DNA of 64,000 bases from an uncultured SAR116 cluster alpha proteobacterium (GCA_902583715.1 CACHXC010000001.1:83049-147048); one strand, 5' to 3'; positions 52,123-62,571 are shown, numbered from the stretch's first letter. Notes: generated by a model not told the origin, from the letters alone. Numbers and translations are program-made.

Positions 52123-52938
52123 ATGTCGACAATCCAGCCAGGGTATGAAATAGCACCTGATGGCACCGCCTATGAGTATTTGCGCAAACCCAATGCACCA
52201 GTCGTGGTGTTAATCCACGGCTTGGGGTTATGCCGGCATATGTGGCGTGACCATATTGCCGATTTTGCAGCAGATTATCAGGTGTTGAGTTATGATCTTG
52301 TCGGCCATGGTGACAGTGCGGCACCAACCGCGACCACTGATTTATCTCTTTATGCACGGCAATTGCTAGGCTTGCTGGACCATCTGCAAGTTGACACAGC
52401 AGCGGTGGTCGGGTTTTCGATTGGCGGTATGATCAATCGCCGCTTTGCTCTTGATTTTCCAAATCGTTTATTGGCGCTGGCAATTTTGAATTCACCACAT
52501 GACCGCGGCGACAAAGCGCAAGCACTTGTTGAAGAACGCGCCGTGGCAGTGCGGTCAGACGGGGCGATGGCGACGATGGAAGCCGCACTTCAACGTTGGT
52601 TCACCGATGATTTTAGAACATCAAACCCAGATTTTATGGAAACGGTGCGCCAATGGCGCCGGCAAGTTGACCCACAAAGCTATGCAGAAGCGGCGTGGGT
52701 GTTGGCCACTGGTGTGAAAGAGCTCACGCGCCCGGCCACACTGGTGCGCGTGCCAACCATTGTGATCACCAGTGAAAATGACAGTGGAAGCACGCCTGAT
52801 ATGGCCGCAACTATCGCCGCTGAAATTGATCAGGCCGCTATCTGTATTGTGCCTGAATTAAAGCATTTAGGTCTGATCGAACAACCGCAATCATTCACCC
52901 TGCCGGTAATAAATTTTTTTAGAAAGTTAGCATTATGA
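52123..52938 (+). CDS. Alpha/beta hydrolase
   Basis: VVLIHGLGLCRHMWRD, VGFSIGGMINRRFALDFPNRLLALAILN (nucleophile elbow GFSIGG). Confidence 0.93.
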   Translation: MSTIQPGYEIAPDGTAYEYLRKPNAPVVVLIHGLGLCRHMWRDHIADFAADYQVLSYDLVGHGDSAAPTATTDLSLYARQLLGLLDHLQVDTAAVVGFSIGGMINRRFALDFPNRLLALAILNSPHDRGDKAQALVEERAVAVRSDGAMATMEAALQRWFTDDFRTSNPDFMETVRQWRRQVDPQSYAEAAWVLATGVKELTRPATLVRVPTIVITSENDSGSTPDMAATIAAEIDQAAICIVPELKHLGLIEQPQSFTLPVINFFRKLAL

Positions 52939-54635
52939 CGTCAGCAACAAAACAAACGCTCTCGGGCGGTCAGGCCGCTGTTGAGGCTTTGAGAAATGAG
53001 AAAACCGAATATGTATTTGGTTTGATTGGCTCTGCCACAATGGAAATGTTTGATGCGTTGTATGATGCGGATGATATTAAATTTATCGGCATCCACGATG
53101 AACGTACCGGCACACATATGGCCGATGGATATGCCCGTGCAAGTGGCAAGGCTGGGGTTGTGCTTGCAGGGCAAAATGGCCCAGGCGCGACAAATTTGGT
53201 AACAGGTTTGGCGCAGGCAAAAGCGGCCTATTCACCGGTAGTGTCAATCGCTGGGGCGCTGTCTTCGGGACATATCTACCGTGATGCGTTCCAGGAAGTG
53301 GATCAACAAGCACTATTTGCCCCGATCACAAAAAAGACATGGACGGTACCGTCACCTGACCGGGTTCCGGAAATTTTCCGTGAGGCCTTTCGCACGGCCT
53401 TAGCACCGCGCCGAGGTCCGGTGCAGATTAATTTGCCACGTGATGCGTTATCTGGTCAGGCGGAATTTGATCGTGACTCACACCCCGAAAATTATCGTAA
53501 TATGAGCCTGCCACAAGCTGGGAGTGAACAGATTGAACAGGCCGCAGCGCTTTTGGCTGGGGCAGACCGCCCAGTGATTGTCGCCGGCGGCGGCATTAAA
53601 AACACAAATGGCGATCACGCCGCTATTGTGCTGGCTGAAAGTTTGAACGCGCCGATCGTGACCTCACCGGGGCATGGCGATGCAATACCGTTCGGACACC
53701 CACTGAATGCCGGGCAGATGGGGCCACGCGGAAATGTGGTTGCGTCGCGTTTGGTAAAGGAAGCTGACGTCATTTTGGCGTTGGGCACGCGCCTTGGGTT
53801 TAATTCAACCTTTTACAGCTATGATAATATCAACAAGGATGCGGCGATCATTCAAATCGAAATTGAACCGACAGCTATTGGCAGATTTTTCCCGGTTGCG
53901 CTTGGTATTTGGGGGGATGCGCCGGGGGCGGCGTGGGCCCTTGCCGCATCCCTTGAAAAAATCCAAAGACGGGCTGCCGCTGATGCATGGACGGAAAGCT
54001 ATAAGGGCGAACGAGCGGCGTTTCTTGCCAAACGTGATGAAGATGCAGTTGAAACTGATCCGATACAGCCATCTGGCCTTTTTAAGGCGTTTCGCCAAGT
54101 GTTCCCAGATGATGCCGCTGTCACATTTGATGCTGGTACATTATGCCTGCAAGGTACGGATGCGCTGCGCTATGTCGGGCCTAAAAGCCTGTTTTCACCG
54201 CTGGATTTTGGCCTTGTTGGTTTCTCCTTTGCCTGTGGACTAGGGGTCAAGCTCGCCATGCCAGAACGGCCAGTGATCAGCCTGATGGGTGATGGCGGGT
54301 TTGGTATGACTGTGTCAGAACTTAGCACCGCCGTTGACTACAATATCAACACCGTGACCGTTGTGATGAATAATGGCTGTTGGGGCGCGGAAAAAGCCTA
54401 TCAACGTGATTTCTTCAACGGCCGCTACATGGGGGCTGATGTGTCCAGTCCGCCATTTGATAAGCTTGCTGAACTCTATGGCGCGGCGGGTTATCGCGCT
54501 GAAAAACTGGTCGACGTACCGGGCGCTATCGAAGCGGCGCTGGCATGTGGAAAACCAGCTGTTGTGGATGTTGCTGTTGATCCGAACGCTTTGTTTAGTT
54601 TCCGCCGCGACAGTTTTAAGCACCGTGGAGGCTGA
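52935..54635 (+). CDS. ThDP-dependent enzyme of the acetolactate synthase superfamily, resembling sulfoacetaldehyde acetyltransferase (Xsc)
   Basis: HDERTGTHMADGYARASGKAGVVLAGQNGPGATNLVTGL, FQEVDQQALF, GDGGFGMTVSEL...MNNGCWGAEKAYQRDFFNGRYMGADVSSPPF and the terminal FRRDSFK. Confidence 0.85.
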   Translation: MTSATKQTLSGGQAAVEALRNEKTEYVFGLIGSATMEMFDALYDADDIKFIGIHDERTGTHMADGYARASGKAGVVLAGQNGPGATNLVTGLAQAKAAYSPVVSIAGALSSGHIYRDAFQEVDQQALFAPITKKTWTVPSPDRVPEIFREAFRTALAPRRGPVQINLPRDALSGQAEFDRDSHPENYRNMSLPQAGSEQIEQAAALLAGADRPVIVAGGGIKNTNGDHAAIVLAESLNAPIVTSPGHGDAIPFGHPLNAGQMGPRGNVVASRLVKEADVILALGTRLGFNSTFYSYDNINKDAAIIQIEIEPTAIGRFFPVALGIWGDAPGAAWALAASLEKIQRRAAADAWTESYKGERAAFLAKRDEDAVETDPIQPSGLFKAFRQVFPDDAAVTFDAGTLCLQGTDALRYVGPKSLFSPLDFGLVGFSFACGLGVKLAMPERPVISLMGDGGFGMTVSELSTAVDYNINTVTVVMNNGCWGAEKAYQRDFFNGRYMGADVSSPPFDKLAELYGAAGYRAEKLVDVPGAIEAALACGKPAVVDVAVDPNALFSFRRDSFKHRGG

Positions 54636-54639
54636 TCGC

Positions 54640-54981
54640 ATGCTGACATGATACGCACTCTTTGAAGGCCGCGTCCGCCCCGGTATGGATAGTGAAATGG
54701 GTGCCTACGTAAATGATGTGCTGGCACCGTTATGTTGGCAACTTGACGGCGCGCAGACGGAGAGGGTTGTGTTTAGTGAAGAATAAGACCTGAATGGCCC
54801 CAGCTACCCGCTTATACTGGCCATCACCTATTCTGATGCGGCGGCGATGGCGCGCGGTTTGGCCAGCCCCGCACGCTATAAGTCACGCGATTTATTGCCC
54901 AATTTTTTTGCCAAATATATTGACAGAAAATTACTACATTATATAATGGAAACAGATAGTTTTATACCAAATCAACACTAA
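54640..54981 (+). pseudogene. Degraded small protein gene with two in-frame stops
   Basis: MLT*YALFEGRVRPGMDSEMGAYVNDVLAPLCWQLDGAQTERVVFSEE*DLNGPSYPLILAITYSDAAAMARGLASPARYKSRDLLPNFFAKY is one continuous frame apart from TGA (54649-54651) and TAA (54784-54786). Confidence 0.7.
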
Positions 54982-55009
54982 AATATAAGCATAAATTTGA
55001 CTGTCTTTT

Positions 55010-55459
55010 CTAGCCGCGACCGCGGTATCCAGCAACGCCTTGTTCAGGCACCCATGTCCCAGCTGGTATCTCGCCATATTGCCAGAATACATCAATTGGC
55101 ATGCCGCCGCGCGGGTACCAATATCCGCCGATCCGAAGCCAGCGCGGGGCCAACAACTCAACAAGCTGTTTGCCAATGCCAACCGTGCAAGCCTCATGAA
55201 ATGACTGATGATTACGAAAACTATTTAAATATAGTTTCAGCGATTTTGACTCGACCATCCATTGGTCGGGCACATAATCAATTACAAGATGTGCAAAATC
55301 TGGTTGGGCTGTCACCGGGCATAGCGAAGTAAATTCAGGTTGCACAAAACGCGCGACAAAATTCGTGTCTGAGTGAGGGTTCGGTACCCGCTCAAGTTCG
55401 GCGTCTTCTGGCCGTTGTGGCTGTTGCGACGCTTTGCCAAGTGCTTTTAAATTTTCCAT
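55010..55459 (-). CDS. queF: NADPH-dependent 7-cyano-7-deazaguanine reductase
   Basis: [50 protein letters not shown] (QueF motif and catalytic Cys). Confidence 0.95.
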   Translation of the reverse strand: MENLKALGKASQQPQRPEDAELERVPNPHSDTNFVARFVQPEFTSLCPVTAQPDFAHLVIDYVPDQWMVESKSLKLYLNSFRNHQSFHEACTVGIGKQLVELLAPRWLRIGGYWYPRGGMPIDVFWQYGEIPAGTWVPEQGVAGYRGRG

Positions 55460-55729
55460 CTTGCCACCCGTTTCGTGCTGCTGTTGATGTGCCTGATGAA
55501 GGCCTCGGTTTTTCTACACGTTAAATATGTGCATTCCAAGTACCGATCAATGGCCGGACGATTAATTGGGGCACCACAGGCGGTAATGATGTTGTTTGCC
55601 GGCTCGTTTCCACCTAGACTAGCGCCTTGTTATTGGCTGGGCGTTTCTAACCAACCAATGGTGGGATCGCTTTGGTCATCTGCACTATATCTATCATCAA
55701 TGCCAGCCTTACATGTTCAGGAGTTGTTA

Positions 55730-56800
55730 ATGTCTAGTCTTTTGTTTGAACCCATCACTCTGGCCGGCATGACACTGCCAAACCGCATAGTGGTGGCGCC
55801 AATGTGTCAATATTCGGCTGACAATGGCACGATGAATGAGTGGCATATCGCTAATGCTGGATCATTTGCCCGAAGCGGGCCGGGGTTGATCATTTTAGAG
55901 GCAAGTGGTGTCGAAGCGGCTGGCCGCATCACGCATGGATGTGCGGGTCTCTATTCTGATGAAAATGAAGCGGCAATGGCGCGTGTAGTGGCGCTCTGCA
56001 AATCGGTTGGGCATAGTAAAATTGGTGTTCAGTTGGCGCATGCGGGCCGTAAAGCCTCGACACAGCGGCCATGGGAAGGTGGGTCTGCACTATCTGATGG
56101 GGCATGGCAAACATTTGCGCCTTCGGCCATTGCCTTTGATCCTGCATGGCATACGCCGCAAGCCCTTGATGATGATGGTTTGGCACGAATCAAGCAGGCT
56201 TTCGTTACGGCGGCTGAACGTGCGTTAAGAATTGATATGGATGTCATAGAATTACATGCCGCGCATGGCTATTTGCTGCATCAGTTTTTATCGCCACTCA
56301 GCAATCAGCGTGACGATTCTTATGGGGGGTCGCTGGAAAACCGCATGCGGTATCCGTTGGAGATTTTTGATGCCGTGCGCGCGGTGTGGCCACAAGACCG
56401 GCCGTTACTTGTTCGGGTATCTGCAAGCGACTGGGTTGAAGGCGGCTGGGATGTCGAACAAACCGCGTCATTTGCTGAAGCGTTGCAAGACCGGGGGTGT
56501 TCAGCCCTTCATGTGAGCAGTGGTGGCAATTCCCCCTTGCAACAAATTGATATAGGGCCGGGGTATCAGGTTGGATTTGCCGATTTTATCCGGCAACGTG
56601 TCGACATGCCGGTGATCGCTGTTGGCATGATCACTGACCCGTTTCAGGCGGAAACGATTATTCGGGCAGGGCAGGCTGATATGGTGGCCCTGGCACGCGA
56701 ATTTTTGCGTGACCCGCATTGGGTCTGGCGTGCGGCAAAGGCATTGCGTGCAACTAGTTCGGTGCCTCAACAATATCAACGGGCAGTGTCATTTGATTAG
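55730..56800 (+). CDS. NADH:flavin oxidoreductase / Old Yellow Enzyme family (YqjM-like)
   Basis: MSSLLFEPITLAGMTLPNRIVVAPMCQYSADNGTMNEWH, QLAHAGRKAS, HAAHGYLLHQFLSPLSNQRDDSYGGSLENRMR. Start chosen at ATG after AGGAG. Confidence 0.93.
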   Translation: MSSLLFEPITLAGMTLPNRIVVAPMCQYSADNGTMNEWHIANAGSFARSGPGLIILEASGVEAAGRITHGCAGLYSDENEAAMARVVALCKSVGHSKIGVQLAHAGRKASTQRPWEGGSALSDGAWQTFAPSAIAFDPAWHTPQALDDDGLARIKQAFVTAAERALRIDMDVIELHAAHGYLLHQFLSPLSNQRDDSYGGSLENRMRYPLEIFDAVRAVWPQDRPLLVRVSASDWVEGGWDVEQTASFAEALQDRGCSALHVSSGGNSPLQQIDIGPGYQVGFADFIRQRVDMPVIAVGMITDPFQAETIIRAGQADMVALAREFLRDPHWVWRAAKALRATSSVPQQYQRAVSFD

Positions 56801-56897
56801 CGGTGTAGATAACTATTTATAGCGAGTAAAAACGTTTGGGGGCGCCAACACCGTTGCCTGAATAGGCTGACAAAAAGACTGCTGGGTAGGGTTTGTC

Positions 56898-58220
56898 TTG
56901 GATGATGCAAAATCATTTGCCGTTTTGTGCCGCGATTGTGGGTCTGCCGGGTTTGTTGGTGCCCCGGACCCGCCTTATGATTGTGTTGTGTGTCACAGCC
57001 GGAATATCCGGTGCCACGCTGAATTATTCGGTTTGACAATTGCGCATATCGATTGCGACGCGTTTTATGCGTCAATTGAAAAGCGTGATAATCCGGATCT
57101 GCTGAACAAACCGGTGATTGTCGGTGGGGGGGACCGCGGCGTTGTTGCTGCCGCCTGTTATATCGCAAGGCAATATGGAGTGCGCTCTGCTATGCCAGCC
57201 TGGCAGGCTTTAAAACGCTGTCCTGATGCGGTTGTGATTAAACCGCGGATGGCACATTACACAAAAATTAGCCGGCAGGTTCGCGACCATATGCTGTCAT
57301 TAACCCCGCTTGTCCAGCCTCTGTCGATTGATGAGGCATTTCTGGATTTGTCCGGCACGCAAAAATACCATAAATGTAGCCCTGCCGAGGCCCTTATCCG
57401 CTTGCAAAAACATATTAATGCCGATGTTGGCATCACCGTTTCGATTGGTCTTGGGCCAAATAAATCGCTCGCCAAAATGGCGTCTGACCGGGATAAACCA
57501 GACGGGTTTTTTGTGATCGGCGCGGCTGAGGCTGAAGCTTGGCTCGCCCCACAACCGGTGTCTGTTCTCTTTGGCATTGGCAAAGCCACGCTGAAAAAAT
57601 TACATGCCGCTGGCTATCACAGCTGTGCTGATCTTGGTGCCGCCGATGAACGTCAATTGACCAAGGTACTGGGAAGTCAGGCGGGGCGGATCATAGCGCT
57701 GGCAAAGGGAATTGACCCACGCCCGGTGACGCCTGAACGCGCCGCTAAATCAGTGTCGAATGAAACGACATTTTCGTGTGATTTGACAGAATTTTCAGAA
57801 TTAGAAGCCGTTTTAGAGAGGTTATGCGGTAAATTAGCGAAACGATTAAAATCTAGCCAGCTCACCGGGGCGACAGTGACCTTGAAGCTGAAGCGATCAG
57901 ATCACCGGATCATCACCCGCGCGCATAGTCTTGAGACACCGACCGATAAGGCGCATATCTTATTTGATATTGGCCGTAGGCTTCTTGTACCGGAAACGCA
58001 AAAATTTATACCGTACAGGCTGTTAGGCATAGGTGTTAGTCATTTAAATCAGGCTAGTTCTAGCTTGTTCCTTGATTTGAATGATGAGGTGAATGACAAG
58101 CGAAACCGGTTAGAAGCGGCGATGGATCATTTGCAAGGCAAACTTGGCGACAGAATCATTCAATCCGGTCGACAATTTTCCCGCCACCGCACCGGCACGC
58201 AAAATGATGATACCGCCTAA
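56898..58220 (+). CDS. dinB: DNA polymerase IV (Y-family) with N-terminal zinc-ribbon-like extension
   Basis: CRDCG...CVVCHSRNIRCH extension, then IAHIDCDAFYASIEKRDNP, GGGDRGVVAAACYIARQYGVRSAMP, SIDEAFLDLSGT, GLGPNKSLAKMASDRDKP. Starts at TTG. Confidence 0.93.
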   Translation: MDDAKSFAVLCRDCGSAGFVGAPDPPYDCVVCHSRNIRCHAELFGLTIAHIDCDAFYASIEKRDNPDLLNKPVIVGGGDRGVVAAACYIARQYGVRSAMPAWQALKRCPDAVVIKPRMAHYTKISRQVRDHMLSLTPLVQPLSIDEAFLDLSGTQKYHKCSPAEALIRLQKHINADVGITVSIGLGPNKSLAKMASDRDKPDGFFVIGAAEAEAWLAPQPVSVLFGIGKATLKKLHAAGYHSCADLGAADERQLTKVLGSQAGRIIALAKGIDPRPVTPERAAKSVSNETTFSCDLTEFSELEAVLERLCGKLAKRLKSSQLTGATVTLKLKRSDHRIITRAHSLETPTDKAHILFDIGRRLLVPETQKFIPYRLLGIGVSHLNQASSSLFLDLNDEVNDKRNRLEAAMDHLQGKLGDRIIQSGRQFSRHRTGTQNDDTA

Positions 58221-58798
58221 TAAGGGTGTTTTGGCTTGCGGTCGCTGGATAATGATTGCTGGCGTTGTTGACAAAGCCATTCAATGGCATCAGCCAGATG
58301 AATTTGATCGATATGATCGTCACCACGCGCAACGCGCAGGCGGTGCGCCTCGATTAACACATCTGCATGTGTGGTTCCAACCGGGGGTTCAAACCGGTAC
58401 GCCGCCAACTCTATCAGCATACCAAGCGGATCCCTGAAATAAATTGAATCCATAAAGCCGCGATCTTTTGGGCCGGAATGGGTAATGCCGCGTTCGTCCA
58501 AACGTTCAACGGTCTGGGCAAATGTCGCCTGGCTAACGGTAATGGCCAGATGATGCAGATGCCCGGCGCCTTGCGGTGGGCGCCGCTTTTCCGCTTTTCG
58601 GGTTTCATCGGTAAATACCGTGATTAAACGCCCATCGCCGGGATCAAAATAAACATGGCCTTCATCCGGGTTGTCCAGATTAGGCTGGTCAAAAACGAAT
58701 GGCATACCCAGAACACCCTCCCAGAAATCGATAGAGGTCTGGCGATCAGCCCCGATGATGGTGATATGGTGAATGCCTTGCGCCTGAATTTTTCGCAT
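58217..58798 (-). CDS. VOC family (glyoxalase/bleomycin resistance-like) protein
   Basis: GIHHITIIGADRQTSIDFWEGVLGMPFVFDQPN, HLHHLAITV, DSIYFRDPLGMLIELAA. Confidence 0.9.
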   Translation of the reverse strand: MRKIQAQGIHHITIIGADRQTSIDFWEGVLGMPFVFDQPNLDNPDEGHVYFDPGDGRLITVFTDETRKAEKRRPPQGAGHLHHLAITVSQATFAQTVERLDERGITHSGPKDRGFMDSIYFRDPLGMLIELAAYRFEPPVGTTHADVLIEAHRLRVARGDDHIDQIHLADAIEWLCQQRQQSLSSDRKPKHPY

Positions 58799-58845
58799 AG
58801 ATCGTTGCTCCACAAAATCTGCTAGTGATGGGTAATTTGCTGTAT

Positions 58846-59766
58846 CTACCAACCGGCGGCGCCGGTTTTAATGAAGGTACCGTTATTCAACTCGCGCATG
58901 GCTTGTTGCAATTCAGCCTGTGTGTTCATAACAATTGGGCCATGCCATGCCACAGGCTCTTTTAACGGTGCACCAGAGATCAACAAAAACCGCACCCCCT
59001 GTTCGCCAGAGGTGACAGCCACCTCATCACCATCACCAAACAAAACCAATGTCCGGTTGCCTGATAGATCACGAATTTCAATCTCTTCTCCGCCAAATTC
59101 CTTTTCAACTTTCACCCCAAAAGGCGACGAGGCGTTGCTGAAAGACGCGCTACCCTCAAAAATATAAGCAAATCCCTGACGCCGCGTGTCAAATGGAAAG
59201 ACTTTGAAACAGTTGGGGGGCAGGGTGATGTCGAGATATTGGGGTTCGGCGGCGATGCCATCAACCGGCCCTTGATAGCCGCGATAGTTACCCGCAATGA
59301 TACGAATGCGGCTGTCATCATCATCGTGAAGTTCGGTTATTTCGTTCGACTTGATATCCTGATAGCGCGGCGTGGTCATTTTTTGGCTTGCTGGCAAATT
59401 TGCCCATAATTGAAAGCCGTGCATCTCGCCAGCTGCGTTGCCATGCGGCATTTCCTGATGAATGATGCCTGATCCGGCTGTCATCCATTGGACGTCACCA
59501 CCGCTCAACGTGCCCTGATTACCAAGGCTGTCCCCATGATCAACGGTGCCCTTTAACACATATGTGATGGTTTCGATGCCGCGATGTGGGTGCCATGGAA
59601 AGCCATTTTTGTAATGTGCCGGGTTATCATTACGAAAATCATCCATCATCAAAAATGGATCAAACGGCGTGGTATCACCAAAACCGAAAACCCGGTGCAG
59701 ATGAACCCCAGCGCCTTCCATTGTCGGACGTGACTGGCTGGACATTTTAACTGGCCTGATTGACAT
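58846..59766 (-). CDS. Pirin family protein
   Basis: HPHRGIETITYVLKGTVDHGDSLGNQGTLSGGDVQWMTAGSGIIHQEMP. Confidence 0.95.
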   Translation of the reverse strand: MSIRPVKMSSQSRPTMEGAGVHLHRVFGFGDTTPFDPFLMMDDFRNDNPAHYKNGFPWHPHRGIETITYVLKGTVDHGDSLGNQGTLSGGDVQWMTAGSGIIHQEMPHGNAAGEMHGFQLWANLPASQKMTTPRYQDIKSNEITELHDDDDSRIRIIAGNYRGYQGPVDGIAAEPQYLDITLPPNCFKVFPFDTRRQGFAYIFEGSASFSNASSPFGVKVEKEFGGEEIEIRDLSGNRTLVLFGDGDEVAVTSGEQGVRFLLISGAPLKEPVAWHGPIVMNTQAELQQAMRELNNGTFIKTGAAGW

Positions 59767-60015
59767 GTGCCGTCTCCAATAAAAAACTAAATGATATTGT
59801 ATTACGGTCCAGGGCGAGGTGATGAATTACCTCGGTGCCGCACCGTGGTCATTGGGCTAATATAGTGAAGCTTACGGTTTTTTGCATATCTGTTTTCAAT
59901 GAAGAACTTTTGCCAAATGCGAAATAAATTGAGGTAAATTTTCTGTAATGGTCAAAGGCGACATTTTCATTTGATGACATAAATGCTACTGGGTCCAATC
60001 GGGCTAGTTGGTTGG

Positions 60016-60894
60016 CTAGCGCGCGGTCTTGGTGGCTGGTCTTTGGCTGGCGACAGTCATCGTTACCACTGCCGCCAAAGTGATGGCCCCGCCAATAATT
60101 TCCAATTTTGATAGGGACTCGCCCAAAAACACCCACGGCCATAGCGGGCCAAGAACGCTTTCAATCAGCACCAGCAAACTGACTTCGGCAGCGGGAAGAT
60201 ATCCTGTGCCGGTTGTTACCAAGGCAATGCCAAGGCCGATGGTAAATGCCCCCATAAACAGAATAATCAGCATGTCGCTTTGCTTTATGGCGAGCCCGCC
60301 ATCCAGCAGAAAAGCGGCGACACCACCCGATATTGCGCTGAAAACACCGGCCATAAATGTGCCGCCTAAAACATCACTCTTGCGGCTACGCCGTGCAATT
60401 ACCAGCATGATCGCAAAGCATCCCGCCGAAACAAATGCGCTTAAATTTCCAAGCGAATAGCCAAGTGATGCCCCGTCATATACCATCAGACCAACGCCAA
60501 AAATCGCGATCATCATGGTCGGCCATGTCACCAGATGCGGTATTTCACCAATCCATTTCCACGCAATAATGGCCGCTAAAAACGGAACAATGGTTAAAAT
60601 AAGCAGGGTTGAGGCCACCGAAGTATGAAGCATCGAAAAAATATAACTGGTGAACGCAAGTGCCAGCCAAGCGCCCATCCACAGATCATGCCGGTCGATT
60701 GATCGCAACACAGTTTTGGGTGGGCAACGGCGCCGGACGCAAATCACCATCAACACCATTAGGGTTAGGCTAAGGGAACGGTAAAATAATATCTGAAACC
60801 CAGTGGCATCGTCCAACAGGCGCATTAAAACGCCAACAAAGCTCATGAAAGATGCGCCGCCAAGAACGAACATCATGGCAATGGGTCGTGTCAT
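60016..60894 (-). CDS. EamA/DMT superfamily transporter
   Basis: Ten-TM hydrophobic protein; FVGVLMRLLDDATGFQILFYRSLSLTLMVLM and LLVLIESVLGPLWPWVFLGESLSKLEIIGGAITLAAVV. Confidence 0.88.
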   Translation of the reverse strand: MTRPIAMMFVLGGASFMSFVGVLMRLLDDATGFQILFYRSLSLTLMVLMVICVRRRCPPKTVLRSIDRHDLWMGAWLALAFTSYIFSMLHTSVASTLLILTIVPFLAAIIAWKWIGEIPHLVTWPTMMIAIFGVGLMVYDGASLGYSLGNLSAFVSAGCFAIMLVIARRSRKSDVLGGTFMAGVFSAISGGVAAFLLDGGLAIKQSDMLIILFMGAFTIGLGIALVTTGTGYLPAAEVSLLVLIESVLGPLWPWVFLGESLSKLEIIGGAITLAAVVTMTVASQRPATKTAR

Positions 60895-60912
60895 TAAACA
60901 CCTTAGATTTAT

Positions 60913-62571
60913 TTAGTCAGTGGTTCTGAACCGACTATGCTGAATGATAATCACCGTGCCAATAGGTAAAATGAGGGCAATGCCGGCAACGGTGATTAAC
61001 AATAGGCCCAATTCTGAATAATCGGCAGTTGTGACAATGTCATTGGTGATTTTGTCTTTGACTTCACGCGTCACAATAAAGACTTGGTTGAGATATTTTG
61101 TACCAAGTGCGCTGGCCGATAATGCGAGATTGGTAAAGGAGGCAAATACCGCAAAAAATGTGGCCTTTAGATGTGCTGGGGCATTTTTGGCGATCCAAGC
61201 GAGCAACGGGATCATTGAGACCTGTCCAAGCGGCGATTCAACCGCCGTATTGATGATGGCAATGAATCTGGCGTCGACAACGCCGCTAGTGATGCTGGCT
61301 GTCCAGTGATGCATCCCGTAATACATACCGATGCTTGGTAGAAATAATACAGCCCCAGCAATGGACAAGATGACAATGATTTTGGCCATAGAGTTCTGCG
61401 CCATGAAGGGGCGCAATAAGATGATGCCGAGCAGTGTCAGGATTGAAGCGATCAAAGACAGAACCGAAAAAAACTGTTCATCAAACAATAATTCGTCAAT
61501 TTCAAACCATGTGAGGCCCGGCCCCGGGCTTGGCATAGCCCGAAACATAAAAATAATAATGGCGGTGCCAATGATCATCAGCCGCTGGTTGTACGGTAAA
61601 ATGGCGACTAAGCGGCTCATTAAAAATAAAATAATGCCAACCGATCCGGCAAACACAATTTCTTGCGCATAGGCAAAATTGCTGAGGCCAAGGCTGACTG
61701 AAAACACCACAAACACCAAACTGCCAAGAAGAATGCTCCAATTGACATCGGGGTGCCGGTCGGTGCTGATCACCCCGCCGGACATAACATCAGCCTGATT
61801 TGACCTGTTCGTAATGCCTGCCAAAATGACACCAAGCACCGAAAGTGCCGGGATCATCAGCGCATATAAATAAATTTTGGCGTAGAGCTGTATTTTTGCG
61901 TCTTCCCCCAGACTGTTGGCACCATCAAATAAAATGACATTGGCAAGTGCGACTAATACCGTGCCGCCAATGATGGCAAAGCGTCCTAATGTCTGCATGG
62001 TTGTATGCATGTTTTTTAATTCAGCATCACTATGGGCAACGCCATCTTGATCATATTCTGGAACGGCTTCTACCGTCATCGCATCGGCGACAACATCCTG
62101 AACAACAAATCCCACAGGCGCCAGAATGACACTCATCACATACCAGCTTTCTACTGGCAGAATGCTGGCCATGCTGGCGGTATGTGCGATCAGGCCATGC
62201 ATGATCAAGAGGCTGGCGGCGATCACCCCAGCCCCAAAAAACACCATGTAATTCTTATGTTTCCAGATCAGGTCAACAAGATGGCCAAGCGGCATTTTCA
62301 ACGCCCATGGCAAACCCGCCCAAAACCCAAGGCTGGCCAAAAAACCAGCAGATAAATTGAGATAGTCTTTCACGAAAAACGTACCAACAATCGCGGTAAG
62401 GCCAGAAATGCCGGCGGCCAGATAGACCATCAAAGGTGGCACATAGCTCCAGCGGAACTGCCGTGGCAATTCAGTCAAAATCATCATTATACGCCGTGCC
62501 ATCATGCATGACACAATATGACAGCCAGAGGATATGCGGCAATCACTTATTTGTTTGCGCCAGCCGGTCAT
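60913..62571 (-). CDS. MFS-type multi-pass membrane transporter (folate/biopterin-transporter-like)
   Basis: Multiple TM helices; YLAAGISGLTAIVGTFFVKDYLNLSAGFLASLGFWAGLPWALKMPLGHLVDLI. The start is uncertain, with several nearby Met. Confidence 0.75.
   Translation of the reverse strand: MTGWRKQISDCRISSGCHIVSCMMARRIMMILTELPRQFRWSYVPPLMVYLAAGISGLTAIVGTFFVKDYLNLSAGFLASLGFWAGLPWALKMPLGHLVDLIWKHKNYMVFFGAGVIAASLLIMHGLIAHTASMASILPVESWYVMSVILAPVGFVVQDVVADAMTVEAVPEYDQDGVAHSDAELKNMHTTMQTLGRFAIIGGTVLVALANVILFDGANSLGEDAKIQLYAKIYLYALMIPALSVLGVILAGITNRSNQADVMSGGVISTDRHPDVNWSILLGSLVFVVFSVSLGLSNFAYAQEIVFAGSVGIILFLMSRLVAILPYNQRLMIIGTAIIIFMFRAMPSPGPGLTWFEIDELLFDEQFFSVLSLIASILTLLGIILLRPFMAQNSMAKIIVILSIAGAVLFLPSIGMYYGMHHWTASITSGVVDARFIAIINTAVESPLGQVSMIPLLAWIAKNAPAHLKATFFAVFASFTNLALSASALGTKYLNQVFIVTREVKDKITNDIVTTADYSELGLLLITVAGIALILPIGTVIIIQHSRFRTTD

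Noticed and set aside
54649-54651. TGA in the gene after the Xsc-like CDS as a possible selenocysteine or recoded codon
   Set aside because: A TAA follows in the same frame at 54784 and no SECIS-like context was evident, so pseudogenisation is simpler.
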